A stretch of DNA of 34,736 nucleotides from Pigoraptor vietnamica (taxonomy: Eukaryota > Opisthokonta > Filasterea). This document shows positions 19,783 to 30,933 of the stretch, one piece after another. Location: positions 1-34,736 of the forward strand of contig CALSCQ010000737.1 of NCBI GenBank assembly GCA_943704525.1, written 5' to 3'. The first letter of the stretch is position 1. The number at the start of each line of letters is the position of its first letter. Position numbers and translations under genes: made by a program. The notes under the pieces are model-generated. The model was not told the DNA's origin, made no database searches, and worked only from the letters and a program-made list of their open reading frames with translations.

Positions 19783-21267
19783 ATGCGCGGCAAAGTGTGC
19801 GTGATTGTGGGCACGCGGCCAGAAGCCATCAAGCTCGTGTCTGTCATCCAGAGCCTCAGCGCTTCGGCCGAGTTTGAACCGTGAGTGTTGCTCGCATTGG
19901 GTCGTTGTCTCGTGTGTCTCACAACTGCCGATGTCTGCTGCAATTGCAATGCCTGCGATCGCATCTGTCCAATGCCAAGCGAATTGTGGCGCGCTTTCTA
20001 TTGCAATCGTACTCACAGGCGCTGCGCGCAGTTTCGTGGTGGCGACTGGGCAGCACAAGGAAATGGTCCTGCAAGTCTTCGACCGTTTCGGCATCACCGT
20101 CGACAAGTGGCTCGACATGCCCCCCTTCACCGCCCAGCGCGAGTCCACGCCCGAGCTCAAGCTGAGCGCTCTCTCCGCGGGCGTCCTCGAGGCGATGACC
20201 GATCTCCTGCGCGCCGTGCGTCCCCGCATCGTCGTCGTGCAGGGTGACACGACGAGCGCGGGCTTTGGCGCGATCGCTGCGTTCTACCAGCGTATCCCTG
20301 TTGCGCACGTGGAGGCCGGCCTCCGCACATTCGACATGGACAACCCCTTCCCCGAGGAATTCAATAGGAAGCTCATCGCGTGCGTCGCGCGGTGGCACTT
20401 TGCGCCTAGCTCCACCGCGCGGCAGAACCTGCTCAACGAGGGTATTCCAGAAGACAGCATATACTCGACGGGCAACACGGTCGTGGACGCGCTGCGGCTC
20501 ACTCTTGAGCGCGTGGGTGAGTGCGCCGAGGGCGGGTCGTCGTCCGCCAAGCCGCGGGTGGTGATCACGGCCCACAGGTGGGGAATTGTCCTTCGTGCTG
20601 TCGTACGTGCGTTGTGGCGCGCCGTGTGCCCTGTCTTGTTGTTGTCGAGTGTCATGCTTACATGCTGCTGCCACGCAGGCGCGAGAACTGGGGCGAACCC
20701 CTCCGCCGCATATGCATGGCCATCCGCACGCTATGCACGCAGCACGCCGACATGCACTTTGTGTTCTACGTGCACCCGAATCCCGCCGTGCGCGCGATTG
20801 TCCATGAGGAACTCGCGGGGTCCCCGTGTGCGCTGGAGGACCCCCTGCCGTACGACCGGTTCGTGGTGTCGCTGTCGAAGGCCAGCCTCGTCATCACCGA
20901 CTCTGGCGGCATTCAGGAAGAAACGGCGGTACTCAACATCCCCACGCTCATCACGCGCGATGAGACGGAGCGGCCCGAGGGCCTGCAGGTGCGCCTGCGT
21001 GCCCGTCCTGTGTCCCATCTCAAGTGCTGTTCGCCAAGTGCTGTTCGCCAGCCCCCTCTTCCCATTGTGCATAGCCTGACGCTAACTTTCCGCTTTCAAC
21101 CGCAGAACAAAATTCACGAGCTTGTTGGCACGGACGTGTCTGTCATCGTCAGCCGCGCAAACGAACAGCTCGTGCGGCGAAAATCGGGCGCTGCGTGTGG
21201 TGTGAGCGAGTACGGCGACGGACGAGCCGGCGAAGCCATCGTGCGCATCCTCGCGGGCTCGCATTGA
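19783..21267 (+). CDS. wecB: UDP-N-acetylglucosamine 2-epimerase, non-hydrolysing (WecB type)
   Basis: Four exons: 19783-19880, 20032-20577, 20679-20988 and 21106-21267; 1116 bases, 371 residues, close to bacterial WecB. It interconverts UDP-GlcNAc and UDP-ManNAc. Motifs in order: GTRPEAIK (10-17), ATGQHKEM (37-44), QGDTTSAGFGA (103-113), HVEAGLRT (125-132), NPFPEEFNRKL (137-147), HFAPS (155-159), STGNTVVD (178-185), AHRRENWGEPL (213-223) and later ITDSGGIQEE. The residues matching the bacterial catalytic set (Asp in GDTT, Glu in HVEAG, Glu in PEEFN, His in AHRREN) are present. There is no fused kinase domain as in animal GNE. Introns split EFEP-FVVATG and AH-RREN, so the gene is nuclear and established. 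The product would feed ManNAc-containing glycans. Confidence 0.93.
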
Positions 21268-21480
21268 GCCTGCGGGTGTCCAAAGGGCTAGCGCGTGCGT
21301 GCGTGCGTGCGTCTGCATACCGTGCGTATGGTGGCGCGTTCACTTGGGTTGTATAAAACACGTAGCACTACTATATGTACACATTCTTTCTTTGCAGGAC
21401 CGCCAATACGGCGCCGCAGAGACGTGCGGTGGAGGGCCAGCCGCCCCGCAACGCCTCGTTCAATCGCAACAACGTGCATT

Positions 21481-23057
21481 TCAGACACCCCTCGACCGGC
21501 ACTTTCCGTCCGCGGGCCCGCACAGCCGTACCCACGGCCCCACCGGCGCCGGCTGGTAGAGCGGGTTGCTCGGGGTTTTCACGATGCTGAGGGGCAGGTA
21601 CTCGGCGTCCGCAATTGTTCCATTGGACGCAAAGTAAACCCTGCGGCGCGGATGTCAGGACATTGTCGCAACAAACAACGCAGTGCACAGCGTGTGCGTT
21701 GCGCACCTGTACGCGCGCGACTTGCGCACTTCGAACGGCACCGTCTCCTTCTGCGGCTTCTCTAGCTTCATGCATGCGATGCTGTTGTAGTCGCGATGCT
21801 TCCCATCGGCCGACCAGCACACGTGGCTGTCAAACACAAAGTTGCCCGCCCCATACATGACGAGCGTGCGCCCGTCACTGCGACCGTAGAGAAACAAGAG
21901 GAAACCGGTCACAAACGCGCAGAAGAAACGAATACGGACGCCTGCCGAACTCACGAGCTGTCGATGTAGGCGTGGTCCTGCAACACGTGGTGGTGATGTC
22001 CGTACACCACCGCGACGCCGAGCTTGGCAAGGTGCCGGGCGATCGACAGCTGCTCCGCGCTCGGTTCGCTCTGGTACTCGTCGCCCCAGTGCATCGCGAC
22101 CACAATCGCCAGCGGGGCGTCCGTGACGAGGCGCCGCAGATCGCCGACGTCCCGCGTCGCAATCGCGTCCGTGTACAGCGCGGCGCCCATCGTCATTGTC
22201 TTTCGCGGGATTCCGCACATGGTCGCAATAGCGCAGTAGGCGAGGAAGCCGACACGCACGCCGTTGGGCAGCGCGTGGACCACTGGCGTCTGCGCGAAGC
22301 CCAGCGCCTTGCCACGGTTGATGCCGGCGTTGCGCACGCCCACCAGCGCCAGCCGCTGGAGTGTCAGCTTGACGCCCTGTATGCCGTTGTCAGCCATGTG
22401 GTTGTTGGCCAGCGTCACAATGTCCACGCCCGCGTCCCGCAGCGCGACCGCACCCGTGACGCTCCCCCGCAGCGAGATGCGCTTGACGATGGCGTCCGCG
22501 GCGAGCGACTCGGCCTCCTTCTCCGTTATGAGCGGCGATTCGAGGTTCGCAAACGTGACGTCGGCGGCGGACAGGACGCCCCGGATGCGGTCGAACACGT
22601 ACGACGTGCAGCCCATGTACCTCTCGTTGGCGAAGGTCTCAATGTCCCTCCCGAACGACACATCGCCCACAAAGACGGCGTCCGAGACAGTCGTGTCGTT
22701 GGCGTACACGCCCGCGAGCCTCGACACCATGCTCAGAGAGCTGTCCACATCCTTTGGGGAGTACGCGGCACAGCGGGAGGGTCCGAGAGAGAGTGGCGGG
22801 CCCCTCTTGAGCACAACGGGCGCCATTGCAGCCGCAGCCCGCTCCGCCTCGGGGCTCTGGCCGTTCGCACGCGCCCGTGAGAGGTGCGACTCGAGCGCGG
22901 GGATGGTCACCGGCTGCGACGCATTCCACGTGGTGCTCACGCGCGTACCCGTGCCGATGGCCGCAAGGAAAGCGGTGACCGAGACGACACACAGAAACAC
23001 AATCGTTTCGCGGAGGCCCGGCAGGCGGCACCCGTCGGGCTCGCCGCCGGGAGGCAT
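21481..23057 (-). CDS. CapA/PGA_cap-family protein with N-terminal membrane anchor
   Basis: Three minus-strand exons: 23057-21955, 21877-21707 and 21640-21481; 1434 bases, 477 residues. Residues 1-16 are short and basic, and 17-36 form one hydrophobic segment (ETIVFLCVVSVTAFLAAIGT), which suggests a type II membrane protein facing the lumen or outside. The catalytic-like domain has the metallophosphoesterase-type set of this family: GDVSFGR (131-137), NLESPL (171-176), LANNHMADNG (216-225), HWGDEY (323-328), GHHHHVLQ (353-360) and YGAGNFVFD in exon 2. Bacterial relatives take part in capsule or poly-gamma-glutamate assembly, and relatives of unknown role occur in fungi and algae; the substrate here is unknown. 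I chose ATG 23057 because the in-frame extension upstream is a translated CA repeat. It is tail-to-tail with the epimerase, 213 bases between stops. Confidence 0.9.
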
Positions 23058-23535
23058 CTTCCTCCACGACCGGTGCGTGCGTGGGGTGATGCCAGGGCGA
23101 AAATGAACGCGTTTGTGTGTGTGTGCGTGTGTGTGTGTGTGTGGCGTGCGTCTTGAGTTCGCCGCGACGACTGCCTCCAAGTTCCTACTCGCGTGTGTTT
23201 GCGGGCTAATGAGCCACACCCGGAGGCTGGGCTGTCGGGACTATGAAATGTGACAGAAGTGGAAAACGAGTGCGAAATTCCAGGACTGCCCCTGTTTATT
23301 CGCACGGGTAGGCACATGCCGTGCTATATATTACTTATCCATATACGGTCATTTGTCATTCACATTTATTATCACTATAGACTGAGTTTTGCATGATACG
23401 AAGTCTTGTACTACTTAAATTTGGAAATTAGTATGTAAGAATGTCCGCAACGTGCTGTTACGCGGGTCATGTCGGCCGTGCACACAAACGCGATATTTCG
23501 CGTGCTTGAACAGATCACGGGCGCGATCACACCGC

Positions 23536-23569
<34 letters not shown>

Positions 23570-23728
23570 CATACACAATACGCGCACACACTTATCGGTG
23601 CATACGAACGCACGCAACTCGCGCACACACTTATCGGTGCATACGCACGCACGCAACTCGCGCACGCTCTTATCGGTGCGCGCACGCACTCGTGTTGTTC
23701 CGTTTGGCATGGCGCACGCACCCTGAAC
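23058..23728. promoter_or_regulatory. Divergent upstream region of the CapA-like and PPR genes
   Basis: These 671 bases separate two divergent starts. They hold a GT repeat (about 23113-23143), an AT-rich island (about 23320-23435, with TATATATTACTTATCC) that stands out from the GC-rich surroundings, and a GCAC repeat plus a 39-bp minisatellite. I see no exon. Confidence 0.55.
23539..23690. repeat. (GCAC)n tract and three-copy 39-bp minisatellite
   Basis: A GCAC run (about 23539-23570) leads into three copies of a unit containing ACTTATCGGTGCATACG. The word CTTATCGGTG starts at 23591, 23630 and 23669, an exact 39-bp period. The third copy has diverged at both flanks. Confidence 0.85.
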
Positions 23729-26700
23729 ATGATGCACACGTGGGGCGTGGCGGCCGCCGGTGTCACTGCCGTCGGCCGTCGCACCTTATCCCGCAATGTT
23801 GCGCACGCCGCACTTGCGCACGTGCATCTTTTTTCGTCCGATGCCGACGGGCCCCTTCGGCCAACCCCCATCGAGGAAATTGCGGAACTGCAGCGGCAGC
23901 GCGACGCCCGAAGGGAACAGCGTGCACAGGTGAGCAGCGCGCGTTGCTTGCCTTCTCTGCCACACACCGTGCCCGTGCCTGCGCCACAGTGCTGCTTTGG
24001 ACTCGGCTGCGGCGTGTCTGAGCTGCGGTTTCATGTGCTTGTCTGCAGAGGCGGCAATCGATGTTTTCCGTTCGGTCTGTCGGGCGCACAAACACCATCC
24101 GCGACGCTGCGATCGCCGCCGTTGAGTCTGGTGAGCTGCTGGCCGGTCCCCCCCGCGCGGCTGCGGAAGGCGTCGCACCCGCAAGCCGCCCCGATCACGC
24201 GCAGTTTCGCCGCTTTAGCGAACACGGCGAAGTCGTGGCGACGGTGTCCATGGCAGCGCAGCAGCATGTCACGCGTGTCATGCGTCGAGAGCTGCGCGGT
24301 CGCGTCAGCGAGATGCCGCCCGCGTTTTATGACACCGGTTACCCGGGTTACACTGGCGAGCGCATACGGCAAGAGCAGCCATTACGTGACCCGTGGGAAG
24401 CGCCGCAAGTGCAGGCCTCCTCGCTAAACGAGCACCAGGCGCCCGACAGTCTTCGGCGCGAACCGTCGGTCACGCCGAGAGTGGCGTCCCGTGCGCCGTT
24501 GCAGTCGCAGCGACCTGGGGTCTCGGCAAAGGCCGACGGGGACGGGACGCCCGCGTTTGCAAGTCGCGGGGACGAGGTCCCATTGGAGCGTGTTTCGCGA
24601 CCGGATGCTGCGCGAGTGCAGCGCGTGGACGGCGCCGAGGATTATCAGCCCCACGGTCACGTCCGGAGCGACCCGTGGCAGGAGGACGACGCGCGCATGC
24701 GGCAGAGATCTGCGGCGTCTGTTGCCATTCACCTGGCCGAACAAGCGCAGAAGGCCTCGGAAGCGGCCGAAGCGACGCGCACGCCACTGCGCACTGTGAA
24801 TGTCGCGGGGGTGGCACGTGACGAGAACGGCGAACAGTTTCAGACGACTGCGGGCGGGGCAGCGCATGAACGGGTGGTGGACGACGCACTTTGCTCCGAA
24901 GGGTCTAAGGATGTGTCTGGCCCGGTTGAAGAAGAAGGGACTGCCACTGCAGTAGCAACGGGCGCTGCGCCGCGGGACGGCGGGCGAGGCATTCGGCCGC
25001 GGGATGGCCCCGCACCGCACGAAAGGGCGCGGCCGAGCGCGTCGAGTGAACCAGTGCCACGGCGCGATGCCACGGCAGCAAATGCAGCCACGAGGAAGCC
25101 CGCTGGGGATGCGACCGCGCCGTCGCACTCCGATCGCACGACCCGATCGTCGCCTCCGTTGGGACATCGTGCAGTGGACCCTCGTCCAGTGGAAGTATCT
25201 GCAAGCAGTGCCACCGCCCCCGCCCCCTCGGATCCGCAGACTGCGCCGGCAGGCCGCCCTGTGCCGCCCTCGGGTGCCGATGTGGGCCGGCAAAAGTCTT
25301 CTGACAGGAGCGCAGCGGCCCCACCCTCGTCACACGCGAGCGGCGCAGGGGCGCAGCATTCGCGCGACAGCGGCGACGGTGCGCGAAGGTCCTCTGATTC
25401 ACGTTCGCAGGAGGAGCAGTGGGCGGCCGCGGCACGCGTGCCGCCTCTCCTGCAGACACCGTCGACGTCCCTAGTGCACGTGACCGCCCGCATGCGCGAG
25501 GCGTCGGGATTGAGCGATCGTCAGCGGATGGAGCTTGCGGAGATGCGCCAGCTGGCACAGGGGGACGCAAGGGGCGTCGATCCCGACCGCCGAAGGCCTC
25601 TCAACGCGCTCTCGTTTCCGGCGCACATTGAACGATCGAGGCGGAGTGAGTTCCGCAACTTGACCCCCTTCGGCGGCTTCGGGCGCCTGCAAAAGTAAGT
25701 GCAGCCATGGTTCGGCGGCCCCCGCGTCTCCCTCTTATTGCGCATGCCTGTTTTGTGGTGTGCACAAGCTCTTCCTCAAGAATGCGAATCTCTGCACGCA
25801 GTTACGGGCACCTGTTGAAGACGTTGCGGTTCGTGTTCAACCAGCGTGTCGTGGAGCCCCGGATGGTAACACTCGCGCTGAAGAACTCGTGGACTGTGCG
25901 CGCGCCTGTGCACGTGCGCTTCCAGCTGGCGCTTCGGATCAAGGCCGCGTGCGAACGCCGTGGCGTGGCGCTGAACAACATCCACTACAACACGCTTGTG
26001 CGCATATTCATCGACGACCAGCGGCGGGTGTCGCAGTTTATTGCCGAAATGGAGGCCGCGGGATACAAGAAGGACGTGTTCACTTACGCGGCGCAGGTGC
26101 GTGGCAGGTTTGGTTGCGTTGCACCGGGGTGAGACGGGATTGTTGAGCAAATCGGTTTCTCTTGTTTGCCGCCGCAGCTCCACGGCCTCATGGGGCGAAG
26201 GGACGTGCTCGGTGCGTGGGCTGTTGTGGACGAGATGCGCGCGAACGGCGTCGAGCCCGACCAAAAGATATTCCGCATCATCATTACGAAGTACTGGGGG
26301 CGCAACCACGCGTCGCACGCCCTCCGGTGCATCGAGGTGGGCGACAGTGATTTGAGTCGCGCACAAAGTGCCGTTGGCGTCACGCTGTCGCTCTCAGTGC
26401 GTGCTGCTGGATTCAGTTGCCGGATTGACCCGTGTCGCTCTCAGTGCGCCGTGCTGCTGTATTTCATGTTGGTGTGTTGACCTTTGGCATGATCGTGGCG
26501 CAGCATATGCGCAAGTTGGGTGTAACCCCGACCACCCCCACGTACACGCTTTCGCTGCACGTTTGCGCGGAAGAGCGGAACGAGCGTGCTGCAGAGCGGC
26601 TGTGGGCGATGATGGAGGAGGACGGTGTTGAGAAGAACGTCGTCACGTACTCGGCGCTCATTCGCCTGCACAGCTACTGCGGGCGGCCCGAGCGCGCCGC

Positions 26701-28597
26701 CGCCGTCGTTCGTCGCATGGAAGAGGGCCCTGTCAAGCCGAACATTATCACGTACACGCTGCTCGTGAAGGGCTTTGCGGCGTGCGGCGAGGTTCGCCGT
26801 GTGCGTGAGGTCCTCGATCACATGTGGCGCGTGAACTGCCCGCCGAACCCCATGACATATCAGGAGGCGCTCATGCCGTTTGTTCGCGCTGGGAATGCCG
26901 CCGGCGTCGAATCGCTGTTGCTCGAGATGCGCGAGCGGGGTGTGCCGATCAGCGTACATGCGTACGACACGCTTCTGGGCCTCCATGCGAGCCGCGGGGA
27001 CGTCGAGAGCGCGGTCAAAACGCTCGCCGCGATGGATAGTGACGGTGTGGTGCCCGACGATCAAATCTACTCGACGCTCGTGAGGCTGTACGACAACGTC
27101 AACGATGCGGATGCGGCGCTGTCGGTCGTCGGTGCAATGCACGAGGCGCAGGTCTTTGGGACGGATGTGAGTGAAGAGGATGCTTCGTTAACTTTTTTTT
27201 GCATTTCGATGTGCTCCTTATGTTGCCAGCCCGTTTAACGCGACTGTTTTCCGCCGCAGACCGTATATGGGAATGTCGTGCGACTCCTCGCCCGAAACGG
27301 CCGTTTTGAGGCAATCACGGAACTGGCTGCTGACGCTGCCCGGCACGGCTATGTATTTGGACCGCGCATCTGGATTGCTGCCGTGACGTCCCTTGCGCAG
27401 GCGAGGCATGCGGACCGAGTGGCCACAGCCGTCGACTACGTGTTGGGCCTCTTTGACGCCGACAGGCTCGACGCCTTTGCCCACTCGGAGCTGATGCGCG
27501 CCGCGGACATCGCGGGTGATCTCCCCCTTGCCTTCCGCGTCTACATGCGCGCACGGGCGGCAAACCAAGAGGTGGCCGCTGCGCTTTCGTCGATTGCGAG
27601 GCGTCACGCCGGCCGCACGGACTGGCTTGGCGGCGGCGGCTCGGGTGAGGGCGACGGTGGCGTTCCCCCCGACGTGGGCGTGTTCAACGCGCGCATGCAG
27701 TCGTTTGTCGCCGCGCGGGACCACCGCTCGGCTGTCGCAGTGTACTTGCAGATGCTGCGCGCGAACGTCCGCCCTGACGACGCGACCGTCGACATACTCG
27801 CCGACGCCCTTGCGCTGGACGGGGGCGCTGATTGGGCGACGACGCTGCTCGCGGAGGAGGTGCCGCTGGCTCGTGCGGAAACGGCCACGTATAACGCGCT
27901 TCTGCGCTTCCTGCACTACGGCCGCCGCGTGCACGACGCGGTTGCGTTGTATCGCCGACTCTGCGCTTCCGGGGTGTCTTCGAACAGTCGCACGGTGTCC
28001 ATCATGGGCTCTGTTTTTGGCGCCATCAGTCGAGATCTCGCAGCGGCATTTATGGGTGGCGACGCGGAGCGTGCTCTGGCGCTGTATGGGCAGCAGTTTT
28101 CGCGGGAGGCGGTGGGGCGTGTGCAGGCCACCATCCGCAGCCTGCCGTCCAACAGCCCCACCGACGAAGCCGCCGCCCGCCCTCTGTTGTTCGAGGTGAC
28201 CGCGGACGGCCGCATTGTAAGGCGGTTGCAGCCCGCTCCGGCTGACGGCGGTTCGTCGCCTTTCCTCCTGCGCGCTTTCAGGCCGCCCTTTGCGTCGCTG
28301 TGCGCCTGGGTGCCGCCCCCCACACTCCCTCCCCACTGCTTTATGCTTCTCCGCGAGGTATTTAAGGGGACATACGAGCCGGTGGAAGCCCTGCGGGTGA
28401 ACGAGGCGGCCAGCAAGGCCATGTCTGAGCGTACCGCAAAACTGCGCGGCGCCGCCGAGGAGCGCCGCAGCGTGGCCGCGCGCATCCTTCAGGAGCGTCG
28501 AGAGCAAGAGTCTGCTTCGTCTGCTTCGCGCCCGTCGCGGACAGCTGCACCAAAGAACGATGCCGGTCGCACCAGCCCCGGCACGCGAAAGCGGTAG
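23729..28597 (+). CDS. Large P-type PPR protein with disordered N-terminal region
   Basis: Six exons: 23729-23929, 24049-25694, 25802-26096, 26178-26336, 26504-27166 and 27260-28597; 4302 bases, 1433 residues. The N-terminus (Arg/Ala/Ser-rich, few acids, about 35 residues) looks like a mitochondrial or plastid transit peptide. Residues about 70-610 are disordered, rich in Arg, Ala, Ser, Pro and acidic residues. From about 660 an array of roughly 35-residue PPR motifs begins, for example HYNTLVRI, VVTYSALIRLHSYCGRPERA, IITYTLLVKGFAACGEVRRV and HAYDTLLGLHASRGDVESAV; I count about 13, some degenerate. The C-terminal 150 residues are basic and helical. PPR arrays bind organellar RNA for processing, stability or translation. 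The target cannot be read from this. Joining the disordered exon to the array rests on matching phase 2 at 25694/25802 and lack of any start between. Start could also be ATG 23732. Confidence 0.88.
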
Positions 28598-28795
28598 CGA
28601 CGCTGTCCAAAAGTAAAAATCTGTGTACATATCTGAACATCGGCAAAGAGGTTCGATCACGTGACCTGTCTACTATCGTAACGGAATCGTAAAAATTCTG
28701 GAATGCACTGAAATTTTGAAAACTGAAAGGCTGATAAATTGTCAGCTTTTCAAACCGAGCGTTTCTGTTCCCCTTTTTCTTGCGAGCGCACCTCA

Positions 28796-30933
28796 ATGGG
28801 GATGGCGGGCGTCCCATCGCCGTCTCCCGGGGGCTCCGGAGGGACTGCGGCCGCAGGGGTCTCCGTCATCAAGCCGGTTGTCGCCGTGCGGAGGCACTCG
28901 CACGGCAATGCACTCGCCACGAGCGGAAGCATGGAGTATCTGGGCACGGACGCCGCGTCTGCCGCTGCCGCTTCTTCTTATGCATCGCCCGAAGTCAGAT
29001 CGAGCAGTCGTGGCAGTGCGCGTGGTGTGGGTTCTGCGGGTCGCCGAGCCGAGGGGGAACGGCGGCTCGAAATGCTCCCGTCCGATTGTGAGTGGCGTTG
29101 TTGCACGTAACTGTTCCGTAAGCCATACAATGCACTCATTCGCACACATACATGTACGCGCTTACGGTCTCACGAGTCATCTCCTGCGTTCGCGTCACGC
29201 GCCGCACACTCCCTTTTTGCATCACACCAACTGTTGTCTCATCACTTGTTCTTGTCCTCCCAGCGGACGCTCATGTCGGAGACTGGGGATTTCAGCAGCG
29301 CGAGAGCGTCGCTGCTCCCCGTGTAAGCTCGCCCGGAAAGCGGGTTCTGCCGTCCGTAGCGCGCAAGGATACGGCCGAGAGCGACATCACCGAGGGCGGG
29401 GCGGAGCAGCCGCTGCAGAGGGGGAAGCGTCCACGGAATGAGGCGTTCGGCGCCACCTCGTCTCCTTCTGGCGCCCGCTCTTCCGCTGGTGACTCTGCCG
29501 CGAATGGCGATGCGACAGATGAGCAGTCCGTGAAATTGAAGCTGGCCATGGATCGCATGCGGCAGCTCGACGAGGAGCTTGCGGACGCGATCAGGAGAGA
29601 GCGAGAGACCAAGGGGCGTCGGAGAGAGGGCACCGCCGCCAAGGCTCAGTCGTCGCAGGACACAGCATCCGAGGCCGATCTTGTCGCGCAATCGAGCGAA
29701 GTGATCCAGCACGATGTGCGGCCGCGAAAACCTCTCCGCCTGGACGCAGCCTCGGCACGAGCGGCGGGAGAGGAGAAGGAAGGTGCGGTGTTTCCGACCG
29801 CCGGCGCGGCGGAACCGGACTTCGTTCTGCGCAATATTCAGCTGGCCGCCGACGCCGGCAGCGTCGTTGCCATGACGGAGGACGAGAAGAAGCGGCTGCG
29901 TGCACTCGTGGGCGACGACGACCTGTCGGATGAGGGCGAACGGGACGACGCAGACGCAGCGAGCGCGGCTGACACGGCATCGGTGGGGAATCTCTCGAAG
30001 CGGTCCTTGCGCCACGCTTCCCGTGCCGACGGGGCGGAGTCGGCGCTCGGCACAAACCCCTTCGACTGCGGCCGCAGCTCTGCCTACATCAGTGTGCGCG
30101 AGGACAACCCTTACGCGCTCGTCGCTGTCCCGGGCGAGGGATTCACGCCGGACGAGCTTCTCATGCAACAACTACTTGCGATCGAGGCGAAGCTGCAGTC
30201 GCTCGTGCCGCGGGAAGACTGGGAGGCAAAGTACATTCGTCCCCCAAGCCAGCGATCGGGCTCTTCGCTCTCGATGTCGTCATCACGCAACTCGTTTGCC
30301 TCGAGCCGAACCGCGGCGACAGTCGCCTCCGACAGGCTGCGATTGCGGTCGATGGTCTCTTCCCGCTATGTCGCACCGCCGCCCGTTGCGGAGGCCGCGC
30401 ACGCGAAGATCCGGGAGATTGACGAGCGGATTGCAGCGCTCAAGGCGGCCGAGGAGCAGGAGCAGGAGACGCGCCCGCTGGACGCCGAGGTGCTGCGCGG
30501 CCTCATCCGCGATTGCCAGATGGAACAGCTGAAGCACAAGTACTCGGCGGGCTATGGCAGCGAGGCCCGCACCGGCGTGGAGACCGACGAACGCGACGAT
30601 GAGGAGGAAGCGCGGGCTCGCGCCAGGGAGGATGTTGCCGCGGCGAATGCAGCGCGGAAAAAGGAGCTTGACGCGCAAAAGAAGCTGTCGGCCATGGCGC
30701 ACGAAACGATCGAAGAGGCGCTGGAGGGCGACTCTGCGAGCGACGCAGATGACGGCGTCGAGTACATCGCTGTGGATGCGGACGACATCATGCGAACACC
30801 GCCGAGGCTGCGCAGCGCCGGTATTGCGCCCTTGTGTGAGGATTGTAGTGACGGTGAAAGGGGCACGGCGGCGGGCGACGTCGTCATTAGTGACATTAGC
30901 CGTTGTAATTCCGCGTTGGAACAGCTTGAATGA
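28796..30933 (+). CDS. Low-complexity, coiled-coil protein of unknown function
   Basis: Two exons, 28796-29087 and 29264-30933; 1962 bases, 653 residues. The phase 1 intron (29088-29263) has a GTGAGT donor and a CTCCCAG acceptor. Residues 1-97 are Ser/Ala/Gly-rich. The remainder alternates acidic, Ser-rich and basic stretches, with helical segments near MDRMRQLDEELADAIRRERE and IREIDERIAALKAAEEQEQE that could form coiled coils, an acidic patch (DDDLSDEGERDDAD) and a hydrophobic acidic C-terminus. FTPDELLMQQLLAIEAKLQ is the most conserved-looking segment. I recognise no domain; a nuclear or scaffold role would be a guess. The start is the first ATG in frame, 198 bases after the PPR stop. Confidence 0.7.

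Noticed and set aside
18012-23057. Bacterial contamination joined into the assembly
   Set aside because: The epimerase and CapA-like genes contain spliceosomal introns with the same donor and acceptor style as neighbouring genes. The SAM hydrolase alone lacks this argument.
21972-23106. Plus-strand open frames of 302 and 280 residues
   Set aside because: They are shadows of the CapA-like exon on the other strand, which carries all the conserved motifs.
23580-23690. CRISPR array
   Set aside because: The three 39-bp units are tandem minisatellite copies with no unique spacers, in a eukaryotic intergenic region.
24424-25570. Minus-strand frames of 217-289 residues
   Set aside because: They are antisense to the disordered exon of the PPR gene. 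Their Arg/Pro/Ser composition mirrors the sense codons.
27218-28660. 480-residue open frame on the minus strand across the last PPR exon
   Set aside because: It is antisense to clear PPR coding sequence, has Arg/Gly/Ala-rich shadow composition and no family motif. Long antisense frames are expected in GC-rich codons.
29242-30171. 309-residue minus-strand frame
   Set aside because: It overlaps the two-exon plus-strand gene in antisense, with no motif and no matching splice structure.
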